Part shown: positions 20,801 to 30,991 of the stretch, one piece after another
How the letters are laid out: each line of letters opens with the position of its first letter
How positions within the stretch are numbered: position 1 is the first letter of the stretch
Assembly: GCA_030867875.1 (NCBI GenBank)
Contig: JAOWCC010001589.1
Coordinates: forward strand, 73,369,537 to 73,433,536
DNA length: 64,000 nucleotides
Source: Actinernus sp. WN-2022
Taxonomy: Eukaryota; Cnidaria; Anthozoa; Actiniaria; Actinernidae
Direction of reading: 5' to 3'
Position numbers and translations under genes: made by a program
The notes under the pieces: model-generated
Databases searched by the model: none
Seen by the model: the letters and a program-made list of their open reading frames with translations, nothing else
Told to the model about the DNA's origin: nothing

Positions 20801-23800
20801 AATCGTAACCGTGTGACTGCATGTAGAGTTTAAATAAATTGTCTCAAAATCTTCTATCTGTTTGTGAGTACTTTCAAAATAATCCTTTTTAAGTGCCGAT
20901 TCCTGAGGAGCGAGACATCGCTGGTTGGACGACAAAACGGCCATTTTGTTTTTCTCTCTCACTCTAACTGGTGAGCGTTTTGCATGCAAAAACTCATTTC
21001 TGCACCGAATTGAGTGATGAAAGCTATTGACAGTCGCTTGGGTAATTATTGTCCAAGTGTAGTACAATATTTGGTAATATAAGTCTCTCTTTCCACATCA
21101 AACATTTGAAAAAATTGATATGTAACTTTTTACTTTGCAATCAATTTAGCGTAGTTAACCCCAGGCCCCATGCGAACTACATAATAGCTTTCCCAGTCAC
21201 ATTAGTTCATTACGTAAAATCGTAGGACTAGTGTCCCCAATTAGTTGCAAAGCTAAATACATTTGACACTAAATAAAGTTACTTACTTACTATTGTAGCT
21301 GTGGCTATCATGTGGTAAAATAATGTAAAATGTTATTATCTACTAGGTAATTATTCATTGGCCTCCAAGATCCTTCAAGATCTTGACACTGCTGTGCCTG
21401 GTCTGGTCACTATCAAGCTACGCAGAATAAACCTCGACAGGCGCTGCAACAACCTGGAAAAAGCAGCTAATCTGTATGAGGAGGCCCTGCAGGGATCATC
21501 AGAACAGGAGATCAAGTCCTTTTATGCTATCAGATACTCCAGATTCCTTGCTAAAGTAAGGGAACCTTACAGGGTTGTTGCCAGAGGGTCAAATAGGGGG
21601 AGGAGGTCAATGGCTCCCTCTTACCCAAGGAACTGCCCCCTCCCCCCCATCAGACTTTTGCCACTCCCACTCTCATATCAACTCAGATTAAATTTAGTCA
21701 TTTTGATGTCACTCACTGGCTTAAAATAATTGAAGGGCTGTGTGCAAAAAGGGCATAAGTGACTCCTGATAACATTCGAAATTCTCCTTCAATTTCTTTG
21801 TTTTCTAAGGGAGAGTTTAGAACATGATCAAGAATCACTTATGCCCTTTTTGCACACAGCCCTTCAATTATAAACATGCTCACCCTTAGCCTGCCAGTTT
21901 CAGTGGGTTTTTCAAAAAAAAAAAATGGGTTTGGGTTGCCTGTTCGGCGCAGGGTAATACTGGGATCGAGACAAAATGTGGGAGAAGGAGGGAGGGGAGA
22001 AAGGAAAAGGAGAGCCAGCAGTATAAGCCTATTGTCTTGTGCGTATTGCCTCCAAGCTGGACCTTGCTTGACAACCGATCACAATTAAAGCTGTCAACAA
22101 CCTGTCAAATCTAGCCAATGAATATTGTTTTTAATGTAAACACAAAATGACAGCGTGCTCCATGTGCAGTCTCGTTCGCAATTCCAAAATAAACTCTTCA
22201 TGGAAAATAGACAAACACCGATGAAGAAAGTGACAGGAAAGAGGGGTTGAAAACCCAAAGAAACATCCATCAATGATTTTTGTCGCATTTGTAAATGTAG
22301 CTTCAAGGTTAAATACGGGAATACAGGCGACAGTCAAGTAATTTCGACGGAAAATCTCTTTGTTCCATCCCGTCAAGAGGGGAGTCACGGGATTGTCTTC
22401 GCTTTGCGAAATAATTAATATAACCTTGGCAAAATCTGTTAGGTTGTCGAGCAGTGTATGTAATCCATGTGGAAGAAAAATTAGAACACTAGCAGATTGT
22501 TCCAGGTATTTTATAACTCAAGTTATAATATTGAGAAAGCAAATATATAAAAATCATTAACGCTTGTCGGTCCATGTCTCGACTGGGATTCGTCTACTAC
22601 AATATAATGGCGCTTGAAGGTTGAGTCCACTTCTTTCAGGCCAGATCTGAACTCCCGCTGACGCGAAGATTATTTTGTTCTTTCACTGGCTTCTTCAGAT
22701 CTTCAATGTCGTTTAAGCACATGGTGCTAATGCCTAAGGTTGATGCTTATTTTTTCTGGTCTTTCACAAAACCGACAAGAGAGCAAATCACTAAAATCTT
22801 TGCTGCTGCTGCTTCTCCATTTGGAGGTCTATCCTGGTTTTTGCACTCACAAACAATTGGTAAATTGGGCAAAACATCTTGGGAATCAAGCAGAGCATGT
22901 ATCGCTTGTTGTTTAAGTCGTAAGCTTATATCAGGAACATTATCTGAATGAGAGCTTCCAAGATAGCTTTCTTGTGAGCTTCTGTCGACACCAAACGAAA
23001 ATTCGAGTCAGTCGAGGCTCTAAGGAAAACTTAACATCATTTTATGGCTGTGCATTGTCAAAGTTGACAAGCTGTCAAAATTAGCCAATTGGGATTTTCC
23101 GTTCGCTGAATACGCAGAAGACAATAGGCTTACTGCTGGTACCCTTTCTCCCCTTCTACCACATTTTGTCTCTAAAAATTATACAACCTTACAGGGTTAG
23201 AAGAAAACGGAAACTTGCTTGAATACCTCATTTCACTAAGCCTATTTTGGCTCTTTGTCCAAGTTGTAAACCTGATCTACTAGCCAGGCATAATAATTTT
23301 TGTTGTGCCCTGGTAACATCTGCTAACTACATGCTAATCATACTATGCCCTTTTATTATGATGTTAGAGTTGTATTTTGCATTAATATTTGAAGCTTAAT
23401 GATTGTGTTTTATCTCTTATTCTAGTTCATGAATGACTCAGATAAGGCATGTGAAATTATAAAACAAGCCATAGAAAATGATAAGGTATGTCAAATTCCT
23501 GCGATGTTGTCAAGGAATTTATGTAACTGCATGTGCTGTGTAGTTCTTAACTTTATTACAAACACTTAATATTCATTTGGTAGTAATTACATTACATTTT
23601 ATTAGCATCAGTGTTGGATCTAGGATTCAGTCTTGGGTTCAAATTGGCCCCTAACCTCTGGAAAAAGGCACCAATTTTAATAAAATATGTTTGTACCCCC
23701 TCATGTTAAACTTTCCGAAATGAAAATTAAACACAAGTTTGTGACAGAAACATCCAGAATTTGTTTACTAATTAAGGGATGGTGAATGGTAATTATTTCT

Positions 23801-26800
23801 GGCTGCCATGATGCACCTAATTAGGGCTTTTAGAAATTGGAAAAGTCTTTATTTTTGGTAGCTTTCCAGACATCAACAGCATCATTAAAATGAAACTCAG
23901 TTTTCCATGAGTCTATTTCTTGAGCTGACCTTGTCCTTGATCAAACTAAACCCCCTTTCACAACATGCTGTCTGCACTGGGAGGACAAGGGCAATGGCAG
24001 TAAGTTTAATCAGATTGGGAAAATCATCACCATGGATCCCTAGTCATACTGTAACAAGGGATCCTGTTTTAGCCATTTCACTTGGAAAGTTAGCCTGGGA
24101 AACCAGCCGACTCTTATCGCTCCCCACTCGCGAAAGAGACATCTGGGAAGTGAGGCAGAAAATGCCATACTGATGACGTAGTAGATAGCCATTTCACGAT
24201 GCATAAATTAGTTGCAATTCTCAGAAACCAAATGCGAACAACAGACTTCTTTTCAAGGAATATAACTACCAAGGCTGCTCATTTGCTTGGCAGTGGATCA
24301 CCGTCACGAATAAGCATGAAACTATTCAAACCTATTTAGCGTGTGCCGGTGCTGTTGTTGGCTCCTTTGCATACTGAGTTCTTTCAGCGGCTAGTAAAGC
24401 AAAATGTCGTACTGTCAAAACATTTACAAGTAAGTGATCAAAAAGGTACTGTCATAGTTGTTTATATTTTCATATCAATAAACCTACACACACTGAGCTA
24501 TCACAGAACACTGGATGAGTTGTTGTTGCCAGATAAATCGTTCAGACAGTGAATCTGGGCTATGAATAAACATAATTACATGTAAGTGCGCTATGAATCA
24601 CGAACGTGATGGCCATTCACCCAAGCAAACGGGCAGTCTCGGGAGTATACCTGAAAATAACCACTGCATTCTGTAGCTAACCTCTTTGGCTACTGACCTG
24701 GCAAAAGAGCCTTGAAGAGCTGGCTTGAAAAGTGGCCTGCTGTGCTGTGTGTAGGTTTTGAAATTATAAACAACTTATGTTTTGACAGTCGTAGGGCAAA
24801 TTCTCTTGACCGGGCCGAGCCACTGAAAGAACGAAGCAAACGAGCTACCAACACACGCTAAATATATAGGCTTGAATTTCATGGTTGTTCATGACGGTGA
24901 TCCACTGCCAAGCAAACGAGCAGCCTCGGTAGTTATATTCCTTAAAAAGAACTCTGTTGTTCACATTCAGCTTCTGAGAATTGCAACTAATTTATGCATC
25001 GTGAAACGGCTATCTGCTACGTCATCAGTATGGCATTTTCTGCCTCACTTCCCAGATGTCTCTTTCGCGAGTGGGGAGCGATAAGAGTCGGCTGGTTTCC
25101 CAGGCTATTGGAAAGTCAGCAGGTCTTTCATTCTGACTTAGCATTCCTTGTTTTACCTGCTTCAGTGGTCTGTTCAGACGCTTCACTCTGACATCTCTGC
25201 AGTTACATGTACACTCAAACTTTTATCTGAGGACAATGTGACCCTTCACTCAGAAAGAAGGTAGTTATTTGTTTCATTTTCCAATGCAGTATTAGAAAGC
25301 CAGGACAAAATGGCCACCAGTCCATGTATAATAATATTGATAATAGGAGATATTGTAGTTGAGTCTACGAATAGCAGTTTCAGCGGTATTGACCCGAACG
25401 CCTCACTTCAATGTAATGAAGCGCCATTGAAACCATCATTCTTACACGACACCAACACCCTCCTAAACAAGCACGACTAATTTAGATACACAGTTTGAAT
25501 AGCGCTTCATTACATTGCATTGAGGCGTTCTGGTCAATATCGCTGAAACTGCTATTCGTAGACTCAACTACGATATCTCCTATTAGTTATCATGGGCTTC
25601 CTGTGGTCTCCCAAAAACACATGGCAGCAAAAATATCTTTCAATTGTTCAGTCCTTATTTATAATGAGAATCTTGTACAAGAAGAAGTCTGATTGAAAGT
25701 TTCCAAATATCATGATTCCCTTTTAACGTTTGCAAGATACACGAGAGCTCTTTGGATAATATTTTATGGACTTAATGTAGTATAATTTATTTGTGCATCA
25801 TATTGGCCCTTCCAATTGAGGAACATGCGCCAATTCCATCTTTTTTTGTGGGAATTGTGCATTCTAGATCCAACACTGAGTGTATGTATTGGCAACTTTG
25901 CTAGTGGATGTCTGTTCAGTGACAATTCACTCGTTCCCTGTTGCCAAAATCAAGTTGCATTTTCTTCTCTAAATATCTTCCTTTGCTATTTACAGCATTG
26001 GAAACTAAGAGTTGTATGCAATAATTATGTTGTTCCCTTTTCTCTGTTTGCTTAGCCAAACTTTTGGAGACAGAAAGTACATGAATTTTATGATAAAATA
26101 ATTATTACCCATACTGCCTGCATGCACTTTCCTTTAAAAACTATTACAAAAGTCGTGATGGGAGCGGTACATGTGAAGGGCTGTGTGCAAAAAGGTGTAA
26201 GTGACTCTAAATTCTCCTTCGATTTCTTTGTTTTCTAAGGCAGAATTTGCAATGTGATCAAGAATCACTTAAGTTCTTTTTGCACACAAAAGCTGCCTGG
26301 CCCTGCTCGATTTTTTTCTTGTTTTGAAAGTGGTCACATGATAAAAAAACTTATTGACAGAGTTATTTCAGGCTGGACGGGGAAAGTATTACCCTGGATG
26401 CCAGAGGTTCTACTCCCCTCTCTAAGCTAAAGTGCAGCTAGTGAGGTGCAAAGCGACGAGAAGGCAGGGAGAACCTCTGGGCACCTAGACTGTGAACAGT
26501 CCCTCCTTTTCCCTCCATTGATAGTAATTTGCGAGCGGAGCAAGCGAACAGAAAATATGGCAGGCGTTTGAGCGGAGCGAGAGGAAGAATGGGGACGAGA
26601 AAGAGGAGAAGAAAAGGAGGGACTGCAGACATTACGCAGGAAATGATTACCGCCCCCTTTTATTTTTAGAATACATGCTTTCATCGAGTTGCCATTGTCC
26701 CACCCCTTTTCATCAAGTCGTCATTCTCAGCTCTGCCCCTTTCTGTGAAATCCGATGTAAACATAACATTGCTCCACTTGAGTCCCAAAATATACCGCCA

Positions 26801-29800
26801 AATGCAAACTCAGGGAAAGCCCAATGTTGTCGACGACTCCGGTAAAGAGGCAGAAAACCAAACCAATCTTCGTATAACGATTTCTGCCGTGTTTGTAGTT
26901 GCTCTTGCAGAAATTTTGCAAAACCTGGGTTATTCTCAGCTCGAGAAAACGATTGGTTCATCCTCCCGTGTTTGTGCAAAGTGCGCAACAAAGACTAGGA
27001 GAGCAGCAGATCTAAAATCGTATCTAGATGTTGCCCCACAAATCGAAGTCAACTCACCGCAGCAATTCAAACCAGAGTTTCTCCCTCGTCGCTCCTTTGT
27101 GCCTTAACTTTTGCTTAGAGAGGGCAGTAGAACCTCTGGCATCCAGGGTAGGAAAATGTTGGCTCTCAGTCAATTTGTGTGGACTGAGCACAGCAAGAGA
27201 GCCAAATATGTTCCTTCTGGACCTCCCCTCAGTCAATAAGTTCCTAGTATAAGCTTCACTTCCAGTGTTGGAAAATCATTCCTGGTGTCTGTACTTGGTG
27301 TGAGATTTTGGTCATATTTTGTACAATGTCCTTAATTTTGTCTTTGGGATTCTATTAGGATAACAAGAGACTTTACCTTGTACTCCTTGATATACAACTT
27401 ACTACATTGCCAGTTGATGAGGACAAAGTTGAAGAGGTCTTTGAGGTGGTAAAGAACGGCAATTTAGATTCAGATGTGAAGCAGGGATTCTCACAGAGAA
27501 GACTAGAATTCCTGGAAGATTTCTGCTGTAATATTACAAAAATAATGAAAGCAACAGAGGCCCATAGCAAGCTGTATAAAGTAAAGGCACCAAATCCTGC
27601 AAGTAACACAGCAGGCAAGAAACGATCTTCCGAAACAAGGTAGGATATTAACTTATATTTCCCTTCAATGCCTTGAACCTTTGTTTCTTTAAAACAAAAC
27701 TACAAAAATAACACCCTGAGATAGAAGAGAAATACCATGTGAATGCCCTGATATGCTTTTTAGAATTTTTCAACAGATGATGGCAAAGATTAAAGTGGAT
27801 TACAAAAGCTTCTTCTAGAAACTTGATTTTGGTTACAACGAACCTATTTCAAGATGCTCTACATTATTTTCCCTTAAATCAGTATTTTTCATCCACTCAA
27901 ATCTTTGCCATCCCTCATCAAAATTGTCAAATTTTCTCCAGTATACATTTGACCTTTCAATAATTATTAATCATCACAAAGATGTGACCCTTCTTGTAAC
28001 ATAACCAACATTATTTTGATTATTTGAAACTTTTGTACTGTATTGTGGTTGTAGGCAACATTGCTAGTGCACTGGTCTTTTCAGTGGTAGTTCACTCGTT
28101 CCCTGTTGCCAAAAGGAAAATGCATGCAAGCTTTAAATGTTTTCAGTCATTGATTGCTGAAGGAAATAATTGCAAACATGCTACAGAATTGCAAAAAGTA
28201 TGTATTGCATTTTGCATCTCAATGTGTTTTGTCAATTAGGTCACATTGCACAGTGAAAAAGATCAAGGTTGTACCACGTAAAATATGGATTCACACTGTT
28301 TTCAGACAGTGGCCAATGACCAATCATTTCACAAAAATGTCCAATAGATATTCAACATAGCAGGATGCTGGTATGATTGCTTTTGGTTTCCTGCCGTTAA
28401 AGGTTTTTGTGAGAAGAACCGACCTGCAATTTTTTTTCTCCTATTGATCTAACCCTAGCTAGGGCAATCAATTTTATTGACAGATAGCATAAAATCCAAC
28501 AAAATCCCTGGAAGCCATGTACAAATTTGTTAAAAGTTGTTATGCTTGAGTTATTCTTGACAAATAAATGCTCATTGAAATGTTGCTGGTTTTTTTTTTC
28601 AGCCTCGAAGTAAAGTCAAAGGTCTCCAAAACAGAGGGAGCTGTAGCAGACAGCAGCCAACATGCTTACCAATCTGTAGTATCTTCAGGCACAGAAGCCT
28701 ATGATCCATCTTACTCTGCAGCTTACAGTGCTTCTGTAGCAGCAGCGGCAGCTTACAGTTATGCCACACCACAAAACCAGTGGGCAGCCTATACTGCAGC
28801 ACAACCAGTAAGTTCAGGGACTACTTTCAAACATTATCATGATTGTACTTGTTCATTGCAGTGGTTGATCGCTCTCGTTTGTAGACAAAATTTGATGTGT
28901 TGCTAATCATAAATGTAGATGTTATCAGTTTCCCGCGCTTTGTGTTTCTTATAATAGATGAACTTAATTATTATTTTTATTAATAGTGCTTGAATAGAGG
29001 TAATCGGCTAATCCTGTTGCCACCCAATTCAGATCATGTAATGTAAACAGATGCTACTCTGGGAAATTATTCCTTTTTCATTCTAATCATAATGCAGTCA
29101 TGCCTATCTGAATAATTAATTTTCAGAGTCAATTCTCCATAGTAATGTGGCAACATCGTTAGCCGATTACCTGTATTATACATGTATATTCAAAAGTGCT
29201 TGACAAGACTAGCCTAAATATAAATTATTGTGTAATAATTAGGAAAAACTGGAAGGAAACTCGAAAGATAGAACTAAGTAAACACTAAAATATATAGATA
29301 AATTAATACATTCTACTCTGATCTAAAAATATAGAGACTATTGTTTTAACTGTAGCTTGGAAAAGATAAGTTCTAAACAAAGATTTAAAGCTTTAAAAAA
29401 ATGTTTTAACTAGTGTTTCATGAGAACGGGCTAATCACATGTCTGGGATGCCCCAAAAGTGGATGTGCACAGCATGCTCAACTGATAACAGCGGTAGATG
29501 AAATGTAACTATTTGTGTTTCCATAGAAAACAGTGTATATGGGCAACCTTGCTAGTGGACTTGCCTTTCAGTGGTAGTTCACTCGTTCCCTGTTGCCGAA
29601 AGTCAAGTGCAATGTCGTTCATGTATATTTTCCTGTGACTTAGTGTCCTGGAAACAAGGAGACTTGCTTAAATTGTTGTGTTGAGTCATAATTATGTACC
29701 TGGAATGTGCAGTTTAGAATAAAATTAATTTGAAACTAAGATGTTTGTTTGTTCTGTGATCTTTGTTTCATTCTAGGCATCTTACAACTACAACCAGTGG

Positions 29801-29836
29801 TACTATGGGCAGGCCCACACTACTCCAACGCATTGA
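5898..29836 (+). CDS. PRPF39: Pre-mRNA-processing factor 39 (PRPF39), complete, 13 exons
   Basis: Exons: 5898-5958, 6138-6493, 7554-7679, 8595-8710, 9134-9301, 10382-10533, 11558-11661, 13509-13908, 21347-21555, 23426-23485, 27359-27639, 28603-28807, 29777-29836. All introns are GT-AG and all phases agree, giving about 765 codons (human about 669). PRPF39 is a HAT-repeat protein of the U1 snRNP that helps 5' splice-site recognition. Exon 2 encodes an acidic, E/A/Q-rich N terminus, then the first HAT repeats (FTSWTYLLQFVEQE). Exon 8 carries the signature block KRPYFHVKPLERVQLKNW and LFERCVIACALYEDFW. Exon 9 matches GLVTIKLRRINLDRR, exon 11 FSQRRLEFLEDF. The C terminus is Ala/Tyr/Ser-rich and ends NYNQWYYGQ. 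Exon 2 has an alternative in-frame acceptor at 6144. Introns 1-4 and 6 hold nothing I recognise; introns 5, 8, 10, 11 and 12 host snoRNA-like copies. Confidence 0.93.
9597..9734 (+). ncRNA. H/ACA snoRNA (type A) in PRPF39 intron 5
   Basis: Two hairpins. The 5' hairpin has basal stem GGCAAC/GTTGCC, internal loop strands CTTGCT and CGTTCCCT (9643-9650), and upper stem AGTGGACT/AGTTCACT-like pairing. Box H AAAGGA (9658-9663, fits ANANNA) starts 15 nt after the guide strand begins, the canonical 14-16 nt spacing. The 3' hairpin is closed by GCATG (9668-9672)/CATGC (9723-9727). ACA (9729-9731) follows, exactly 3 nt from the proposed end. It lies on the sense strand of an intron, so it would be released by splicing and trimming. 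The 5' guide would direct rRNA pseudouridylation in the nucleolus. Confidence 0.8.
11041..11150. repeat. Degenerate GTCATGGAA-type repeat
   Basis: The string agtcatgga(a) occurs three times with related agtcgtggaatt and caggtctggaaaagtcatgg strings, in PRPF39 intron 6. It looks like a short interspersed repeat; I cannot classify it. Confidence 0.4.
11707..12675. mobile_element. TIR element with TTAA target duplication, PRPF39 intron 7
   Basis: Termini AGGCACTGTCATGGTACTGC and the inverted GCAGTACCGTGACACAGCGT, flanked by TTAA at 11703-11706 and 12676-12679. No transposase ORF is visible, so it is non-autonomous. Inside, a 20-base unit (taccttctcgcttttgggcc) is repeated three times at about 12150-12209. 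Confidence 0.7.
14157..17103 (-). mobile_element. 5'-truncated CR1/L2-like LINE split by a MITE
   Basis: Two parts on minus, 17103-16118 and 15523-14157. The first gives the end of the endonuclease domain (LDLILTNLSSFYQ, GLSDHCTIFM), a linker, and the start of reverse transcriptase (DLRPISL). The second continues TPTVSKIAEEF, then GCIPKSSTTHALVSLI, LDYKKAFNLIDHTTL, GVPQGTKLGPWLFL and the catalytic YVDDTT. The frame is open across both parts once the MITE is removed. The 3' end carries a (GATAA)n-like tail at about 14153-14166. The endonuclease N terminus is missing, as usual for 5' truncation. It lies in PRPF39 intron 8, antisense to the gene. The clade name is a guess. Confidence 0.85.
15524..16117. 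mobile_element. 594-bp MITE inserted in LINE reverse transcriptase
   Basis: Termini AGTGCCCCTACGAT and, inverted, AGTGCCACTACGAC, with flanking TTAA at 15520-15523 and 16118-16121. Removing element plus one TTAA restores the reading frame ISL-TPTVSK of the LINE, so the target duplication is exactly TTAA. Internal arms of about 80 bp (15668-15747 against about 15886-15966) form a second, longer inverted repeat with the string cctttgttcagctttaaaca. No ORF of note. Confidence 0.9.
17484..18330. mobile_element. TIR transposon with TACCGTATTC ends
   Basis: The left end TACCGTATTCACTCACGGAT and the inverted right end with gtgagcgaatacggta match, both followed inward by a repeated gcggcttatc string. 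A TA target duplication is likely. No transposase ORF. Its right part (from 18061) was carried into the tandem array. An eroded relative ends at 30991 (aaaatacggta). Confidence 0.75.
18560..18697 (+). ncRNA. H/ACA snoRNA-like copy (type B, array unit 1), PRPF39 intron 8
   Basis: The 5' hairpin is as in type A: GGCAAC/GTTGCC stem and CGTTCCCT guide strand at 18603-18610. The H position reads AAAAGTGAG and does not fit ANANNA. The 3' hairpin differs from type A, closing with TTGCAT/ATGCAA and followed by ATA instead of ACA. It could be a functional AUA-box variant or a decayed copy whose 5' hairpin is retained by the recent triplication. Confidence 0.6.
19397..19534 (+). ncRNA. H/ACA snoRNA-like copy (type B, array unit 2)
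   Basis: Nearly identical to the copy at 18560, 837 bases downstream. Same stems, same CGTTCCCT guide strand, same degenerate H position and ATA in place of ACA. It is the central unit of the tandem array in PRPF39 intron 8. Confidence 0.6.
20243..20380 (+). ncRNA. H/ACA snoRNA-like copy (type B, array unit 3)
   Basis: Third array copy, 846 bases after the second, nearly identical in both hairpins. The high identity of whole units reflects recent duplication rather than selection on this copy alone. Confidence 0.6.
21729..21868. mobile_element. 140-bp MITE, ATTGAAGGGCTGTGTG family
   Basis: Inverted ends ATTGAAGGGCTGTGTGCAAA with TA flanks, in PRPF39 intron 9. The inner arms aagtgactc/agaatcactt also pair, so the whole element can fold into a hairpin. 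Two further copies lie at about 26172-26300 and 41725-41872. Confidence 0.8.
21947..23200. mobile_element. Inverted-repeat element carrying a ZAD-like module
   Basis: Diverged arms at about 21947-22115 and 23040-23200 share gacaaaatgtggNagaagg and agcctattgtctt strings in opposite orientation. Exact ends are unclear. The centre contains the cysteine-rich coding remnant at 22275-22560. Confidence 0.55.
22275..22560 (+). pseudogene. ZAD-like zinc module remnant, frameshifted
   Basis: One frame gives NDFCRICKCSFKVKYGN followed by ISTENLFVPSRQEG. A neighbouring frame continues VKRGVTGLSSL...LAKSVRLSSSVCNPCGRKIRTLADC. Together they read as a ZAD-like N-terminal module (C-x2-C near the start, C-x2-C near the end) interrupted by one frameshift near 22372. 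Such modules head many coral predicted proteins of unknown function. There is no downstream DNA-binding domain here. Confidence 0.6.
24091..25107. mobile_element. Long-TIR transposon with 9-bp target duplication
   Basis: Termini TAGCCTGGGAAACCAGCCGA in inverted orientation, with arms of about 250 bp each. It is flanked by the direct repeat TTGGAAAGT at 24082-24090 and 25108-25116. The 9-bp duplication and long arms suggest a Mutator-like non-autonomous element. No transposase ORF. It lies in PRPF39 intron 10. Confidence 0.85.
25341..25585. mobile_element. Fold-back element in PRPF39 intron 10
   Basis: Two arms of about 90 bp (from taataggagatattgtag; mirrored to ctacgatatctcctatta) around a short centre of about 65 bp. 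Few mismatches, so the insertion is fairly young. Confidence 0.8.
25891..26026 (+). ncRNA. H/ACA snoRNA-like copy (type B) in PRPF39 intron 10
   Basis: Diverged relative of the array copies. The 5' stem and CGTTCCCT guide strand are intact; the upper stem is shortened by a small deletion in AGTGGATG; the 3' hairpin closes TTGCAT/ATGCAA followed by ATA. It sits in a segment (about 25586-26030) homologous to the flanks of the intron 8 array, so it was copied with that flank. Confidence 0.6.
26172..26300. mobile_element. Second copy of the ATTGAAGGGCTGTGTG MITE family
   Basis: Shares gaagggctgtgtgcaaaaag at the left and the inverted tttttgcacacaaaagc at the right, more diverged than the copy at 21729. 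Confidence 0.65.
26390..27150. mobile_element. TIR element (TACCCTGGATGCCAGAGG family) with ZAD-like remnant
   Basis: Ends TACCCTGGATGCCAGAGGTT, inverted at 27131-27150. Flanks ggaaagtat and ggaaaatgt agree at 7 of 9 positions, consistent with a decayed 9-bp target duplication. The interior at about 26870-27040 encodes NDFCRVCSCS in one frame and SSSRVCAKCATKTRRAADL in another, again a frameshifted ZAD-like module. A solitary end of the same family lies near 39850-39872. Confidence 0.75.
28054..28188 (+). ncRNA. H/ACA snoRNA (type A) in PRPF39 intron 11
   Basis: Second copy with complete boxes. Stem GGCAAC/GTTGCC, guide strand CGTTCCCT (28097-28104), box H AAAGGA (28112-28117) 15 nt from the guide start, 3' hairpin closed by GCATG/CATGC, and ACA (28183-28185) 3 nt before the proposed end. 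Compared with the copy at 9597, the strand at the base of the 3' pocket has changed (AATTGCAAA against TAGTGTAAA), but both boxes and the 5' pocket are unchanged. Confidence 0.8.
29542..29680 (+). ncRNA. H/ACA snoRNA-like copy (type C) in PRPF39 intron 12
   Basis: The 5' hairpin is complete, with GGCAAC/GTTGCC and CGTTCCCT (29584-29591). The 3' half resembles type B (shared ATATNTTCC and CTGGAAAC strings) but neither a clear H box nor an ACA can be placed. The 3' end is approximate. It lies about 100 nt upstream of the last 3' splice site. Confidence 0.5.
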
Positions 29837-30672
29837 ATGGCTGTTTGAAATCAGGATGTAAAATATGATGGACAGAGTGTACATAACTTGTAGATTTTGC
29901 AATCGAGCCCCTGCCTTGTAGGGGTAACTTAAAAGCCTGAAGTGCAGTTGTGTCCTGCTAAAAGTGGGAGGTCTAACACAGTATGGGCCCTCAGGCCTCA
30001 AAATTATAAAAAAAATCCTTAGTGGTTGGTGATAGTAATTAAAATCTAATTGTCAGTCAGCAAATGTTAATAGCCAAAGTAATTGGCCAGTTTACCAAAC
30101 ATGATTTAGTTGCATTGGTGACTGTATTGGTTACAGTTTTGAGTCCTGGCCTATACTGGACATAAATAAACATTGAACAATGATTTATTACTTGGTAATA
30201 GTATAACATTGCTTGTGCTTGCATGCTTTTTTGTGCACCAGGCATACTGTTCGGTTTCTCAGTGACAAAATATTATAGTCACTGTCAGATGGAATGAAAC
30301 AAGTAAGGTGTTTTAGTATATGCCACACAAGTAAATAGTGCTTTTCACCTGCTCTGATTGGCTACTCAAACTCTCAACATCCTACACTATTATTTTCAAA
30401 TTACCTTATTTATCCATATTGCATAGCTGGAGTGGACAGTGGTAAACACAATTGTTTGCCATTTGTGTTATTAAAAACTGATTTATAGGTTTCTTGCAAT
30501 CTCTACATTTTTTTTTAGTTTATTGTTTAATCTAATAAAAAAAATTAAATAGGAGTTTGTATGATCAGGTGAAATAGTAGTACTGCTGCTGGCCACTTCT
30601 TTTGTTGTTTAACTACTTCATTTTTCCATACACCTAATTACCTGTACAGCAACCTTTAATTAAACCTTTTAA

Positions 30673-30848
30673 AGGGGCTATGTCATGGTATTGCACAGAT
30701 ATTACACAGTTTGTATTTTTTGCATAATTATTTGCTTCTTTTTTTTTTAGTCATACTACATGTGCACGAGGTTCATCAATAATAATTGCTGAAAATAACT
30801 CTGGCCTGGACAGTAAATGTAAAGGCCTCGTGCCTTGACACAGCCCCT
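30673..30848. mobile_element. MITE, AGGGGCTATGTCATGGTA family
   Basis: Left end after TTAA (30669-30672), right end ...TGACACAGCCCCT. The right TTAA has decayed. Same family as 34784-35013. Confidence 0.7.
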
Positions 30849-30886
30849 TCGCCTACTTTAACTAGTGTGCTAGGCTGTACAGTTAA

Positions 30887-30991
30887 ATAACACTCGCATA
30901 TATGCTGCACCCCCAACTTTGCGGCAATTTTGTTATTTTCGAAATCTGAAAGTCAAAAAAGGTGCAGCTTTATACGTGATAAAATACGGTA
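30887..30991. mobile_element. Short relic of the TACCGTATTC transposon family
   Basis: Contains ggtgcagctttatacgtgataaaatacggta-like strings matching the right end of the element at 17484-18330, plus an inverted tgctgcaccccc near the start. Confidence 0.5.

Noticed and set aside
26745..27107. 120-codon ORF as an independent gene
   Set aside because: It lies inside a TIR element and contains only part of a frameshifted ZAD-like module.
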